Shown here: positions 53,721 to 62,079 of the stretch, in pieces
How positions within the stretch are numbered: position 1 is the first letter of the stretch
How the letters are laid out: each line of letters opens with the position of its first letter
Source: Ruminiclostridium cellulolyticum H10
GTDB taxonomy: Bacteria > Bacillota > Clostridia > Acetivibrionales > DSM-1351
Assembly: GCF_000022065.1 (NCBI RefSeq)
Contig: NC_011898.1
Span: 1,262,001 to 1,326,000, forward strand
Direction of reading: 5' to 3'
Length of the DNA stretch: 64,000 nt
The notes under the pieces: generated by a model
The model's database searches: none
What the model saw: only the letters and a program-made list of their open reading frames with translations
What the model was told of the DNA's origin: nothing
Position numbers and translations under genes: made by a program

Positions 53721-53756
53721 CCTACATTTTTCAATTTATAAACGAAAGGGTAAAAT

Positions 53757-55034
53757 ATGAAAAACTTATTTGATTTGGTAATAGTAGGTGCAGGTCCGGC
53801 AGGACTTATGACTGCAAAAACAGCAGCCGAAATGGGACTAAAAGTAGTAATTATTGAGAAAAAGCGAGACATAAATAAAATACGAAGAGCTTGCTGTGCT
53901 CAATTTGTTATGGACAATGGATATGAAAATGAATCCTTACAAATACAAGATAATAAGGTAATTTTTACAAGAAACAACTTTAGTATACCATATACCGGAC
54001 GTCTAAAGAAGGTTGTAAACAATTATCATTATTCTCCTAATGGTCATAGAATACATTTTGCTCATTCGGATGGAAGACCATTTGCATTCAAGTTTGACAA
54101 GGAACAGTTGCTTCAGGACTTATGGGAGGACTGTGAGAGGCTGGGAGTAGAGTTAAGGTTGGAAACCTTGGCATATGGCGGTAAAGATACGGGGAATTCT
54201 GTTAAGTTAGATCTTAAATCTAAAGGAAAAACTTCTACAATTGAGGCCAAAAAGCTGGTAATAGCTGAAGGTGCCAACGCAAAACTAACTGACACATTTG
54301 GTCTCAATAATGGTAGAGGCTTATTTGGAACACCTTTTGTTTTAATATACACAATTGGAAATACTTACGGCTTTGAACCCGGTAGTTGGAACCAGTATTA
54401 CGGAAGAGCATATCATCCTTACGGAGAAATAATTGTTGCCCCAAGTCTGGAAGAGAATGATACTATAGAATTGACTATTATAGGAAACAAACAGTTATTG
54501 CCGGAAACATTTTATGAGGGAATTACAAAAAATAGCCCATTGAGAGAGAATTTTGCAAACTCACAGATTGTTGATAAACAAGGATGTTCACTCAGGTCTT
54601 ACGCACCACTTAAAAAACCTTACTTAGGTAATGTGATTACTATAGGTGACAGTGCTGCTCATGTTGAGGTTATTGTTCAGGGTGCACTGATGTGCGGATA
54701 TCATGCCGCCAGAGCTATAAAGGATGAGCTTCAAGGTAAAAATGGTTTTGAGGAGTATACCGTCTGGTGGAATGATGCTTTTGATTTTAACCGTGGTGAG
54801 TTCAATGATTTTATCAGTCTTTACGGCAGTTTGACTATGATGCCCAAATATACGGATGATGAGCTTGATTACTTGTTTTCATTACTTGTAGGCAAAGTGC
54901 TTAACGGCAATTTTAGTCAGTTTGAAGTACCAAAGAAAGTTTGGAATTCTATATTAGAATATAAGGGGCAGATTGAGACTGAAAGACCACTTTTATTTGA
55001 AAAAATAAAGAAAATCGATAATTTGAAACTATAA
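53757..55034 (+). CDS. FAD-dependent reductase, geranylgeranyl-reductase type (copy 2)
   Basis: A 425-residue paralogue of the preceding protein, alike along its full length (LVIVGAGPAGLMTAKTAAE, RRACCAQFVMDNGYENES, YSPNGHRIHFAHSDGRPFAF, GDSAAHVEVIVQGALMCGYHAA). Conserved YTDDELDYLFSL stretches near the end are shared. Divergence is considerable, so the duplication is not recent and the two may act on different substrates or as a heteromer. A terminator follows directly. Confidence 0.85.
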   Translation: MKNLFDLVIVGAGPAGLMTAKTAAEMGLKVVIIEKKRDINKIRRACCAQFVMDNGYENESLQIQDNKVIFTRNNFSIPYTGRLKKVVNNYHYSPNGHRIHFAHSDGRPFAFKFDKEQLLQDLWEDCERLGVELRLETLAYGGKDTGNSVKLDLKSKGKTSTIEAKKLVIAEGANAKLTDTFGLNNGRGLFGTPFVLIYTIGNTYGFEPGSWNQYYGRAYHPYGEIIVAPSLEENDTIELTIIGNKQLLPETFYEGITKNSPLRENFANSQIVDKQGCSLRSYAPLKKPYLGNVITIGDSAAHVEVIVQGALMCGYHAARAIKDELQGKNGFEEYTVWWNDAFDFNRGEFNDFISLYGSLTMMPKYTDDELDYLFSLLVGKVLNGNFSQFEVPKKVWNSILEYKGQIETERPLLFEKIKKIDNLKL

Positions 55035-55053
55035 TTTAATTTTAAACACCGTT

Positions 55054-55086
55054 AAAAAGCCTTCTGTTTAAGAGGGCTTTTTCTTT
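55054..55086 (+). terminator. Rho-independent terminator
   Basis: An 11-bp stem (AAAAGCCTTCT, 55055-55065, with 55071-55081), 5-base loop and TTCTTT tail end the FAD-reductase transcript. Confidence 0.85.
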
Positions 55087-55263
55087 ATGGGCTTTAAAAA
55101 CGGACAAATAACAGCCCAAGGAGATTCGAAAAGAGTAATTCAACAAAACAAATAGATTTCTTCACTATTTAAAGTTAAAATCTAGTTGATAGAATTTACT
55201 CAATTGTTTAGAATTGAAAATACATTATTTATAAACTCAAACACGGAAAGGATATGATATAGG

Positions 55264-55842
55264 TTGAATAATAAAATGACGACAAGAACCAAGCAGGCAA
55301 TTGCAACAAAAAACAAAATATATAAATGCGGAGAAAATCTAATTCGGAAAAATGGCTTTGATGCTGTAACAGTAGAACAGATTGCAAAAAAAGCCGGTGT
55401 ATCGGTAGGTACATACTATTATTATTATGAATCCAAAATGGATCTTTTAAGAGAAGCATTCAATAAGGCTGATAAGTATTTCCTGGAACAAGTAGAAGGT
55501 AAATTAACCGAAACAGGATGCAAAAAGCGAATAGTAGAGTTTTTTGACATGTATGCAGAATATACTTTGAAAGATGGGATTGATGTGATAAAAAAGTTTT
55601 ATACATCAGAAAACAAAATGTTCATTGTTGATGGCAGGGGTATGCAGAACGTTTTAATAAATATTATTAAAGTCGGGCAAAAAAATAATGAAATAAGTAA
55701 TGATTCAGCCCCGGAAGCTTTGACGAAGATGCTATTTGTTGTTGCAAGAGGTATTATATTTGATTGGTGTTTGCACGATGGAAAAACTGATTTGAAAGCC
55801 GAAATGAAAAGCATTATCGAAATAATGGTAAAACAACTCTAG
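55264..55842 (+). CDS. TetR-family transcriptional regulator
   Basis: A 192-residue repressor. The N-terminal helix-turn-helix spans residues about 25-60 (NGFDAVTVEQIAKKAGVSVGTYYYYYESKMDLL). The ligand-binding C-terminal domain is variable and of unknown specificity. TTG 55264 has AAAGGA 11 bases upstream; ATG 55276 is the alternative. It lies 230 bp after the FAD reductases behind a terminator, so it has its own promoter. It is the nearest candidate regulator of the divergent pair at 52.2 kb. Confidence 0.87.
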   Translation: MNNKMTTRTKQAIATKNKIYKCGENLIRKNGFDAVTVEQIAKKAGVSVGTYYYYYESKMDLLREAFNKADKYFLEQVEGKLTETGCKKRIVEFFDMYAEYTLKDGIDVIKKFYTSENKMFIVDGRGMQNVLINIIKVGQKNNEISNDSAPEALTKMLFVVARGIIFDWCLHDGKTDLKAEMKSIIEIMVKQL

Positions 55843-55931
55843 ATAAATATCCAATTACTAATACTTATAACTTCAAACCCCAATTCATACTTTATTTTCC
55901 ATAAATGTTATGATATTATTTATCTAATGGA

Positions 55932-55979
55932 TTCACCGAATGTATTCAGTGAAGCTTCAGTAAAACATGTTCTGAATAC
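55932..55979. promoter_or_regulatory. Nested inverted repeats upstream of the dockerin gene
   Basis: TTCACCGAAT and ATTCAGTGAA around a GT centre (55932-55953) form a palindrome with one mismatch. GTATTCAG (55942-55949) also pairs with CTGAATAC (55972-55979). The two pairings are mutually exclusive, so this could be an operator or a switching RNA leader. Confidence 0.4.
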
Positions 55980-56041
55980 CTTTGGGGGATTCAAAATTTA
56001 CTATCGTACAAAACGATAGACATATTAAGGAGGAGATTAAT

Positions 56042-56929
56042 ATGAAAAAATCCAATTTTATCACTTTCCTGTTGCTGGCAGCATTTATTACTTTTTGTTT
56101 ACCAACAACTTCATTTGCCGCCGGCCAAATTACAGGAAGTGAAGTCCTAGTAATAGGAGATTCATTTTTGGCAATGTCTCATGACATTACAAAGAGACTG
56201 GAACAAAACGCAAAGAACGATGGAGTCCTGGCTTCAACCGACAAATTCAGAGATCTCTCTGTAAGCGGAACTATGTTAAGTGGAGGAATATCACCAAACA
56301 TTCCTCAGCAGTATCAGAATGGTGTAAATGCAGGTCCTGTAAAATACGTAATAATGGATGGCGGCGGAAATGACTGCATAGGCGGAAGCGTTAGTAATGC
56401 GGTTACAGCAGCAAGAAATTTATTTCAGCAAATGGGGAAAAGTGGAACTGTAAAAGTATTTTATCTGTTTTACCCAGATGCTGTAGGAGGAATGGCTGGT
56501 ATGTTAAATCCAAACCTTAACACCCTCAGACCACAGATTCAGAGTATTGTAACCAGTTCAACAACGCCAAAAGGATACTTCCTTGATTTAAGGCCAACCT
56601 TTGAAGGAAAATATTCCTCATACATTTTGTCTGACGGAATTCATCCTACAATGGAAGGAAGTTATGCAGCAGCAGATGCTATATGGGCAGAAATGAAAAA
56701 AGTTGGTTTCTTTGGAAGTACTACACCAACACCAAAAGTCGGAGATTGTAACAATGACGGAAATATCGATGCTATAGATTTTTCACTGCTAAAGCAGTAT
56801 TTAATGAATCCGGGAAGTACATATAATAGTCTAATGGATCTTAATGCTGATAATACAATAAATGCATTGGATTTTGCTATTATGAAAAAGTATTTACTTG
56901 GAATGGTAAATACATTACCAAATAACTAA
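56042..56929 (+). CDS. Secreted SGNH hydrolase with type I dockerin (cellulosomal)
   Basis: A 295-residue secreted protein. Signal peptide residues 1-26 end near SFAAG. The SGNH hydrolase domain shows block I VIGDSFLAMS (nucleophile Ser), GGGNDC (Asn) and DGIHPTMEG (Asp and His), suggesting a carbohydrate esterase. A Thr/Pro linker leads to a dockerin with two calcium-binding repeats, DCNNDGNIDAIDFSLLKQYL and DLNADNTINALDFAIMKKYL. ATG 56042 with AGGAGG is chosen over the frame start at 55982. The dockerin attaches the enzyme to a scaffoldin, so it acts on plant cell-wall material outside the cell. Confidence 0.93.
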   Translation: MKKSNFITFLLLAAFITFCLPTTSFAAGQITGSEVLVIGDSFLAMSHDITKRLEQNAKNDGVLASTDKFRDLSVSGTMLSGGISPNIPQQYQNGVNAGPVKYVIMDGGGNDCIGGSVSNAVTAARNLFQQMGKSGTVKVFYLFYPDAVGGMAGMLNPNLNTLRPQIQSIVTSSTTPKGYFLDLRPTFEGKYSSYILSDGIHPTMEGSYAAADAIWAEMKKVGFFGSTTPTPKVGDCNNDGNIDAIDFSLLKQYLMNPGSTYNSLMDLNADNTINALDFAIMKKYLLGMVNTLPNN

Positions 56930-56944
56930 GAGCTTTTAAATTTG

Positions 56945-56974
56945 GACGTGAGAGGACGCTTTCACGTCTTTTTT
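56945..56974 (+). terminator. Rho-independent terminator
   Basis: GACGTGA (56945-56951) pairs with TCACGTC (56962-56968), followed by six Ts, directly after the dockerin gene. Confidence 0.85.
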
Positions 56975-57160
56975 ATATAGAAAAGACAATTATTCTTTAG
57001 CATAATAATATAGGCTCGATTATTCCGGCTGCCCATAACTCATTGTCTGTGCAGTTCTTTCCTCTTATATTTATGAGTTTTTTTATCATTCATTTAACAC
57101 TAATATAACAATAAACATAGTATACATACAGATGTAACTTTAATAATTGAGGTCTATAAT

Positions 57161-57370
57161 ATGAAAACAGGGTGTACTAACGGATTTTTTTCACTAAGTC
57201 CCAGTGAACTTACATTACTTGCAGCAGTGATTGGACTGGCAGTTGCTCAAGAATTGGAGAATTGTCAGCGAGATGTATTTGGTAATTTCCTGACATCTGT
57301 AGCACAGAATATTCTGACCTATGATTCACAGGCGACTTGTCTTAATGAACAGAAAAACCAAAATATATAA
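57161..57370 (+). CDS. Small helical hypothetical protein
   Basis: A 69-residue protein with the pattern LSPSELTLLAAVIGLAVAQ then FGNFLTSVAQNILTY. It resembles widespread small clostridial proteins of unknown function with a duplicated helix. GAGGTCTATA lies before the ATG. It has no signal peptide. It borders the transposase remnant to the right and may be intact. Confidence 0.55.
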   Translation: MKTGCTNGFFSLSPSELTLLAAVIGLAVAQELENCQRDVFGNFLTSVAQNILTYDSQATCLNEQKNQNI

Positions 57371-57600
57371 GTAAAAAAGATGAATATGGAATTGTTTTAA
57401 ACTCAGGATGGTGGAAAAATAAAAAGAAGCAAGCTCTGAAGTTATATGATCAATCCGAGTCAGTTACAGAAGTAATTCATTATTTAGGCTATCCTACAAG
57501 GCGAGCTCCTATAAATGGATTGCCGAGCGAGAGGCAACTCCTAGACCAAAGACTATCCGAAAGAGAGTGAACAATACACCTAATGATCCCATGCATCCAT
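57371..57600 (+). pseudogene. IS3-type transposase OrfA remnant
   Basis: Reading across a frame shift gives ALKLYDQSESVTEVIHYLGY, then SSYKWIAEREATPRPKTIRK, then NNTPNDPMHPSAKSRW. This matches the helix-turn-helix OrfA pattern of IS3/IS150 elements (a V-x-LGYP-x-R-x-x-L-Y-x-W-I segment followed by a basic stretch). No start, no intact frame and no OrfB follow, so it is a decayed fragment. Confidence 0.55.
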
Positions 57601-57810
57601 CTGCTAAATCAAGATGGATGCAATCAGTACCCTTAATACCAATGGCATCCTATAGTTCATTCAGATTGTGGCTGCCATTATCCTTGGCCATGTTGGGTTT
57701 TTGGCAATATGAGCCCACTGGAGTACCGACGGAGGCCTTGGGGCTACAGTCTAACACGTCCAAGATATCGTCCGCACCCCCGCGTCTAAAATTCAGTTTT
57801 ACTAAAAGGG
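57600..57810 (-). pseudogene. Unidentified remnant frame
   Basis: The reverse strand reads protein-like: RRGGADDILDVLDCSPKASV, GTPVGSYCQKPNMAKDNGSH, NLNEL, then an amber stop, then DAIGIKGTDCIHLDLADG. The sense strand of the same DNA is also open but hydrophobic and unlikely. I cannot identify the parent gene. Confidence 0.25.
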
Positions 57811-57876
57811 TGGTATTTGTATATTATGTCTACCAACATCATAAGCGGGCCCTTACTAAGATTGTTAGGCATAGTA

Positions 57877-58281
57877 TTATTCTACCTTAATATCTTTTAT
57901 TTGGTCATAAACATTCTGAGTAGCTTCTACATCAGACTGATTAAATACAAGCGTCTTATCGCCATAATGTATTATTACAAAAGCATTTACCTTTGAATAA
58001 GAATATAACTTGAAACTTCCAAATTTGTCATTTTTATACGTTCCCGCAGCCATCTTATAAGTTCCCATTCCTACTTGCCTTGAACCAATATCTAAACTAT
58101 CAACATATTCTATAGAAGTAATTTCATTTACCGAAATTGTTGTACTGCCAACAAAAGTACCTTTGACAGTAACTGAATTGTTTGTAATTGTGACCTTGAC
58201 ACTTCCTATAGATACGAAAAAGATGCCTACAAGTACTAAGACTGCAATTGCAATAAGAATTTTTACTTGGATTGACTTCAT
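57877..58281 (-). CDS. Membrane-anchored small protein with PH-like domain
   Basis: A 134-residue protein. One N-terminal membrane helix (residues about 5-24) is followed by a beta-rich domain (VTITNNSVTVKGTF, ISVNEITSIEYVD, NAFVIIHYGDKTLVFNQ) like bacterial PH domains. ATG 58281 with GGAGG upstream is preferred over the ATG 18 bases further out. No functional partner is evident. Confidence 0.6.
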   Translation of the reverse strand: MKSIQVKILIAIAVLVLVGIFFVSIGSVKVTITNNSVTVKGTFVGSTTISVNEITSIEYVDSLDIGSRQVGMGTYKMAAGTYKNDKFGSFKLYSYSKVNAFVIIHYGDKTLVFNQSDVEATQNVYDQIKDIKVE

Positions 58282-59125
58282 AGAAAACCTCCAACACAAT
58301 TATTTATTTATTCATCGAACTGTGACTCCTCCATAGTTTCCTATCAATAAAGGAAATAGTCATCTGTTGAAAGGTACGCTGTTGTAACTGTCTGCACAAA
58401 TGACTATGTAATCGGCTGTACAGACTCCTATATTTCCATCGCTTTCTAAGTCTGTAAATAATAGTACTTAAATCATATTGCTACTCTTACTTCAATTACC
58501 TATATACCATTATCTAGTTAACTATATATCCAATGAAGTATTATTTTGTATGCAACGAACTTTTTATATAGATTATCTGTATATTGGTATTTTATTTGAA
58601 TTCCAAAATTAAACGGCAGCTTCTTTCGCGTTTATTATTAGAGATGGCAATTGCAACACCATTCGACAAATTACATAAAAATAGTATTAAAACTATAAAA
58701 ACACTAGTTGTTCTTATGAGTTTTATTTGCAAAATATGTAATAAGCAACATAAAATATATCATAATTGATATAGTATGTCAAGATTTGTAATATGCGATC
58801 AATTCAATTCAATTCAATTTACTGTAAACTTTCAAAAATAGATTATCAAAATGAAAAATACAGATGATTATTATGTTGGCTAATATGTTATGTTTAAGGA
58901 ATATGTGTAAATTCAGTTTTGTCCCATATATAACATAAATAACTAAATACCATTTTACTAAAAAAATATACAAAAAACAATATAAACTGAATAGTATAGT
59001 TTCATTTTTAGTGAATTTAATTAATATTTAGGAATTTACATTTTTTAGTAAACGTAGTAGTATTATAGTTATAGTCTGCTAATAAGATATAAGATAGAAA
59101 ATGTATTTTAAATCAAGGAGGCTTA
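58282..59125. other. Long AT-rich gene-free stretch
   Basis: About 840 bp without a convincing gene. An AATTC unit is repeated about four times at 58799-58820. ATAGTCAT (58356-58363) and ATGACTAT (58400-58407) form an inverted repeat. A 61-codon frame at 58584 has no ribosome site and looks accidental. Confidence 0.5.
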
Positions 59126-59818
59126 ATGGAAAAAAGAAAAGTACTTGGGATAGCATCATTTTTTATGATTATTGTAATGGCAATACTTTTTGCTGATAAT
59201 AAGCATGGTTTTGTGTTGGGTGACTTTATTTTAACAAAAATGGGCGTAAGTGTTTGGTCGGACGGAAACTCCGGTTTGCACTATACAGGTGTTCTAGCTG
59301 CAACCCTAATATTAGTTGGAATCGCCGGGGTAATTCGTTTTAAAAAAGATGTTCACATAAACTTCGGCAAATTTGCCGTGATATTCTTTATTATTGGGGT
59401 AATAATATACCAGCCAGTTTATGACTCTGTATACGGATTTGTAAAATCTAATTTGAATGGTTTACATTCTATAGAATACATAAGGGATGGAAGTGAGATC
59501 AATTTTACAAGTGATAGCAAGATTATCTCAATTGATGGAAAAATCAAATTAAAGAATTTTAGCAATGATAAGAAAGAATTTTATATTAAATTACCGATAG
59601 GTAAAAATCCGATGGCTCAAAATCCAGAATTTATAACAGTTTGTAATACATCCAACGAACCCGCCAAATTTGTAATGTGGCCCAAGAGTCAAGTTAATTT
59701 GCATATTAAATTCTCCATACAGCAAGACGAGAAGTCGGTGTTGCAGAGTGGAAACTTAATTTCTCCAGATATAAAAATATATAACGAGAGTGAAGAAATA
59801 CGGCAAGGGAAAAGGTGA
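59126..59818 (+). CDS. Hypothetical membrane protein
   Basis: A 230-residue protein with three predicted membrane helices (about 7-24, 53-70, 81-103) and a C-terminal soluble beta-rich part of about 120 residues, probably outside. AAGGAGG precedes the ATG. I do not recognise the family. It lies 95 bp before the arsR gene, whose strong promoter begins directly after its stop, so it is probably a separate unit. Confidence 0.6.
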   Translation: MEKRKVLGIASFFMIIVMAILFADNKHGFVLGDFILTKMGVSVWSDGNSGLHYTGVLAATLILVGIAGVIRFKKDVHINFGKFAVIFFIIGVIIYQPVYDSVYGFVKSNLNGLHSIEYIRDGSEINFTSDSKIISIDGKIKLKNFSNDKKEFYIKLPIGKNPMAQNPEFITVCNTSNEPAKFVMWPKSQVNLHIKFSIQQDEKSVLQSGNLISPDIKIYNESEEIRQGKR

Positions 59819-59847
59819 GAACAATATAATGGTAAAGTATATATACG

Positions 59848-59876
59848 TTGACATACTTCAATTTTATGAATATAAT
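59848..59876 (+). promoter_or_regulatory. Perfect-consensus promoter of the ars operon
   Basis: TTGACA (59848-59853) and TATAAT (59871-59876) with a 17-bp spacer. The repressor site begins 4 bp past the -10 box. Confidence 0.92.
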
Positions 59877-59879
59877 TAT

Positions 59880-59903
59880 TCATATCGAATAATATAGATA
59901 TGA
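59880..59903. promoter_or_regulatory. ArsR operator 1
   Basis: TCATATC and GATATGA are separated by 10 bp, covering the expected transcription start. The ATATC-N10-GATAT core recurs at 60258-60277. ArsR/SmtB repressors bind such imperfect AT-rich dyads and release on arsenite. Confidence 0.75.
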
Positions 59904-59912
59904 GGGGATAAA

Positions 59913-60221
59913 GTGTTAATTAGTAAACACAAAAAAAATGCAAAAATATTTAAAGCATTTTGTGATGAAAACCGTCTTATGATTCTGGAATTACTTCAAA
60001 CGGGTGAAAAATGTGCTTGCATGCTGTTGGAGGATTTAAATATTGGTCAGTCCACTTTGTCGCATCACATGAAAGTATTATGTGACTCAGGCGTTGTAAA
60101 ATCAAGAAAAGAAGGAAAATGGACTCATTATTCTATCAGTGAGGAAGGCAGTGCCTGTGCAAGAGAACTTCTTAGTAAAGTAACAGAAGTATATGCAACT
60201 GCAAATAATTGTACTTGTTAA
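59913..60221 (+). CDS. arsR: ArsR-family arsenic-responsive repressor
   Basis: A 102-residue winged-helix repressor. It shows LLQTGEKCACMLLEDLNIGQ with the CAC pair where ArsR binds As(III), and the recognition helix STLSHHMKVLCDSGVV. It starts with GTG 59913 behind GAGGGGA. Extra Cys near the end (NNCTC) may add to metalloid binding. As first gene of the operon it represses its own promoter through the adjacent dyad. Confidence 0.93.
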   Translation: MLISKHKKNAKIFKAFCDENRLMILELLQTGEKCACMLLEDLNIGQSTLSHHMKVLCDSGVVKSRKEGKWTHYSISEEGSACARELLSKVTEVYATANNCTC

Positions 60222-60222
60222 T

Positions 60223-60244
60223 AAGGCCATCGGTTGATGGCTTT
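60223..60244 (+). terminator. Weak stem-loop after arsR
   Basis: A 9-bp stem (60223-60231 with 60236-60244, one G-U pair) and GGTT loop lack a full T run. It could reduce read-through into the permease gene. Confidence 0.45.
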
Positions 60245-60255
60245 ATAAAATTTTT

Positions 60256-60279
60256 ATATATCGATAAAATTAGATATAT
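60256..60279. promoter_or_regulatory. ArsR operator 2
   Basis: ATATATC and GATATAT with a 10-bp spacer reproduce the layout of the operator at 59880-59903, 20 bp before the permease gene. A weak promoter (TTGATG at 60234-60239, TATATC at 60257-60262) would overlap it. Confidence 0.6.
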
Positions 60280-60298
60280 TGATAAAGGGGAGATATTT

Positions 60299-61312
60299 AT
60301 GGAGATTTTTAAAGGCATTGGACTGTTTTTTCAGAATGAGGTTCTTGGCATGAAGTGGCTTAATGCACTTATTGGTAATATGCTCTCATCCATGGGACTT
60401 GATGTATCTGGACGTGTGGGGGGAAGTGTACAGTTTTTTATTTATGATGTAATAAAAATAACAATATTACTTTGCCTCTTGATTTTTATTATTACATATA
60501 TTCAGAGCTATTTTCCTCCTGAACGAAGCAGGAGGATACTTACACGTTTTAGAGGGATTGGAGCAAATACTATAGCGGCACTTCTCGGTACTGTCACACC
60601 TTTTTGCTCCTGTTCATCAATTCCCCTGTTTATTGGGTTTACAGGTGCGGGGCTGCCTCTTGGAGTAACATTCTCATTTCTTATATCATCGCCAATGGTA
60701 GACCTTGGTTCGCTTGTAATACTCATGAGTATTTTTGGTGCAAAGGTGGCAGTTACATATGTAATAGTTGGTCTTATTATAGCAGTTATCGGAGGAACGT
60801 TAATCGAAAAAATGCATATGGAAAAGTACGTTGAGGACTTTATACTAGCTGCCGGCAGTATTGATATTGAGTCACCGGATTTGTCGAAAAAAGAGCGTGT
60901 TATCTATGCAAAAGATCAAGTGGTGTCAACCTTTAAAAAAGTGTTTCCATATATATTAGTTGGGGTGGGAATCGGAGCTGTTATTCACAATTGGATTCCG
61001 GAAAAATGGATTGAAACCGTTCTTGGAAGCAATAATCCATTTGGTGTTGTACTCGCTACCTTAATTGGTATTCCTATGTATGCAGACATTTTTGGCACTA
61101 TTCCAGTTGCAGAAGCACTGCTATATAAAGGAGCAAGATTGGGAACGGTTTTATCATTTATGATGGCAGTTACCACCCTTAGCTTACCATCAATTATTAT
61201 GCTCCGTAAGGCTGTAAAACCAAGACTTTTAGGGTTGTTTATTGCTATTTGCACAATAGGAATTATTATTGTTGGGTATCTGTTTAATGTATTTGATTTT
61301 TTACTAATATAA
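60299..61312 (+). CDS. arsP: ArsP-type permease (UPF0718/DUF318)
   Basis: A 337-residue membrane protein with about eight helices. The hallmark PFCSCSSIPLF lies near residue 100, and a second conserved stretch GIPMYADIFGTIP near 257. ArsP members export trivalent organoarsenicals and related compounds; others accompany ars operons without proven substrate. ATG 60299 behind GGGGAG is chosen over the frame start at 60209, which overlaps arsR. The CSC cysteines are thought to bind the metalloid. Confidence 0.87.
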   Translation: MEIFKGIGLFFQNEVLGMKWLNALIGNMLSSMGLDVSGRVGGSVQFFIYDVIKITILLCLLIFIITYIQSYFPPERSRRILTRFRGIGANTIAALLGTVTPFCSCSSIPLFIGFTGAGLPLGVTFSFLISSPMVDLGSLVILMSIFGAKVAVTYVIVGLIIAVIGGTLIEKMHMEKYVEDFILAAGSIDIESPDLSKKERVIYAKDQVVSTFKKVFPYILVGVGIGAVIHNWIPEKWIETVLGSNNPFGVVLATLIGIPMYADIFGTIPVAEALLYKGARLGTVLSFMMAVTTLSLPSIIMLRKAVKPRLLGLFIAICTIGIIIVGYLFNVFDFLLI

Positions 61313-61342
61313 AATATACTAATTATTTTAGGAGGTTTTAAA

Positions 61343-61645
61343 ATGTCACTATTTAAAAAGAAGAAAGAAGATTTAAGTGAAACAGTTGGTAAAGGTGAAG
61401 CTTATGTGAAGGTCCTTGGTTCGGGATGTGCAAAATGTAATCAGCTGGAAGCTGCCGTAAAAGAAGCATTGGCAACACTGAGAATGGATACTTCCATTGA
61501 GCATGTTAAGGATTTTGCACAGATTGCCTCTTATGGTGTCATGACAACCCCTGCATTAGTCGTAGATGGTAAGGTAGTTTCTTATGGGAAGGTTCTGAAA
61601 ACAGAAGAAGTAATTAAGATATTGGAAAAAGTCAAGGAGCAATAA
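61343..61645 (+). CDS. Small thioredoxin-family (redox-active disulfide) protein
   Basis: A 100-residue protein: a charged N terminus (FKKKKEDLSE), then a thioredoxin-like fold with CAKC in GSGCAKCNQLE near residues 31-34 and a cis-Pro in MTTPALVVDG. AGGAGG precedes the ATG. It lies between arsP and arsC with a 1-bp gap to arsC. It may reduce the arsenate reductase or bind arsenite for delivery to the permease. Confidence 0.88.
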   Translation: MSLFKKKKEDLSETVGKGEAYVKVLGSGCAKCNQLEAAVKEALATLRMDTSIEHVKDFAQIASYGVMTTPALVVDGKVVSYGKVLKTEEVIKILEKVKEQ

Positions 61646-61646
61646 A

Positions 61647-62060
61647 ATGAATAAACCAAAGGTAGCATTTATATGTGTTCATAACTCCTGCCGCAGCCAG
61701 ATAGCGGAAGCTCTTGGAAAACATCTTGCTTCAGAGGTGTTTGAAAGTTATTCCGCGGGAACAGAAACAAAGCCGCATATTAATCAGGACGCAGTTCGAC
61801 TTATGAAGCAAATTTATGGAATTGATATGGAAAAGACACAAAGATCCAAGCTTCTTGAAGATATTCCTCAAGTTGATGTTGTGGTAACAATGGGGTGTAA
61901 TGTAAAATGTCCGTTCTTGCTTTGTAAATGCAGTGAAGATTGGGGCCTTGAAGACCCAACCGGCAAAAACGATGAAGATTTTATAAAGGTGATTCAAACC
62001 ATCGAAGAAAAAATTATGGCTCTGAAACATTCCTTAGACAAGCAGAACCATCGAAGTTGA
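61647..62060 (+). CDS. arsC: Arsenate reductase, low-molecular-weight phosphatase type
   Basis: A 137-residue thioredoxin-coupled ArsC. The CX5R loop is CVHNSCRSQ near residues 11-17, further redox Cys are in TMGCNVKCPFLLCKC near 83-96, and the catalytic Asp is in EDPTGK. It reduces arsenate to arsenite for export. Several Cys in the redox flap (GCNVKC and CKC) exceed the usual pair. Last gene of the ars operon, followed by a terminator. Confidence 0.92.
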   Translation: MNKPKVAFICVHNSCRSQIAEALGKHLASEVFESYSAGTETKPHINQDAVRLMKQIYGIDMEKTQRSKLLEDIPQVDVVVTMGCNVKCPFLLCKCSEDWGLEDPTGKNDEDFIKVIQTIEEKIMALKHSLDKQNHRS

Positions 62061-62079
62061 TACACGGATATGACATAGC

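Noticed and set aside
57567-57890. 107-codon plus-strand frame as a real gene
   Set aside because: Its first residues belong to the IS3 OrfA fragment and the rest is the complement of a more protein-like frame.
58584-58769. 61-codon frame as a small protein gene
   Set aside because: No ribosome site, AT-driven composition and no neighbour relationship.
58799-58820. AATTC pentanucleotide repeat as a phase-variation tract
   Set aside because: It lies in a gene-free stretch, 300 bp from the nearest start, and has only about four units.
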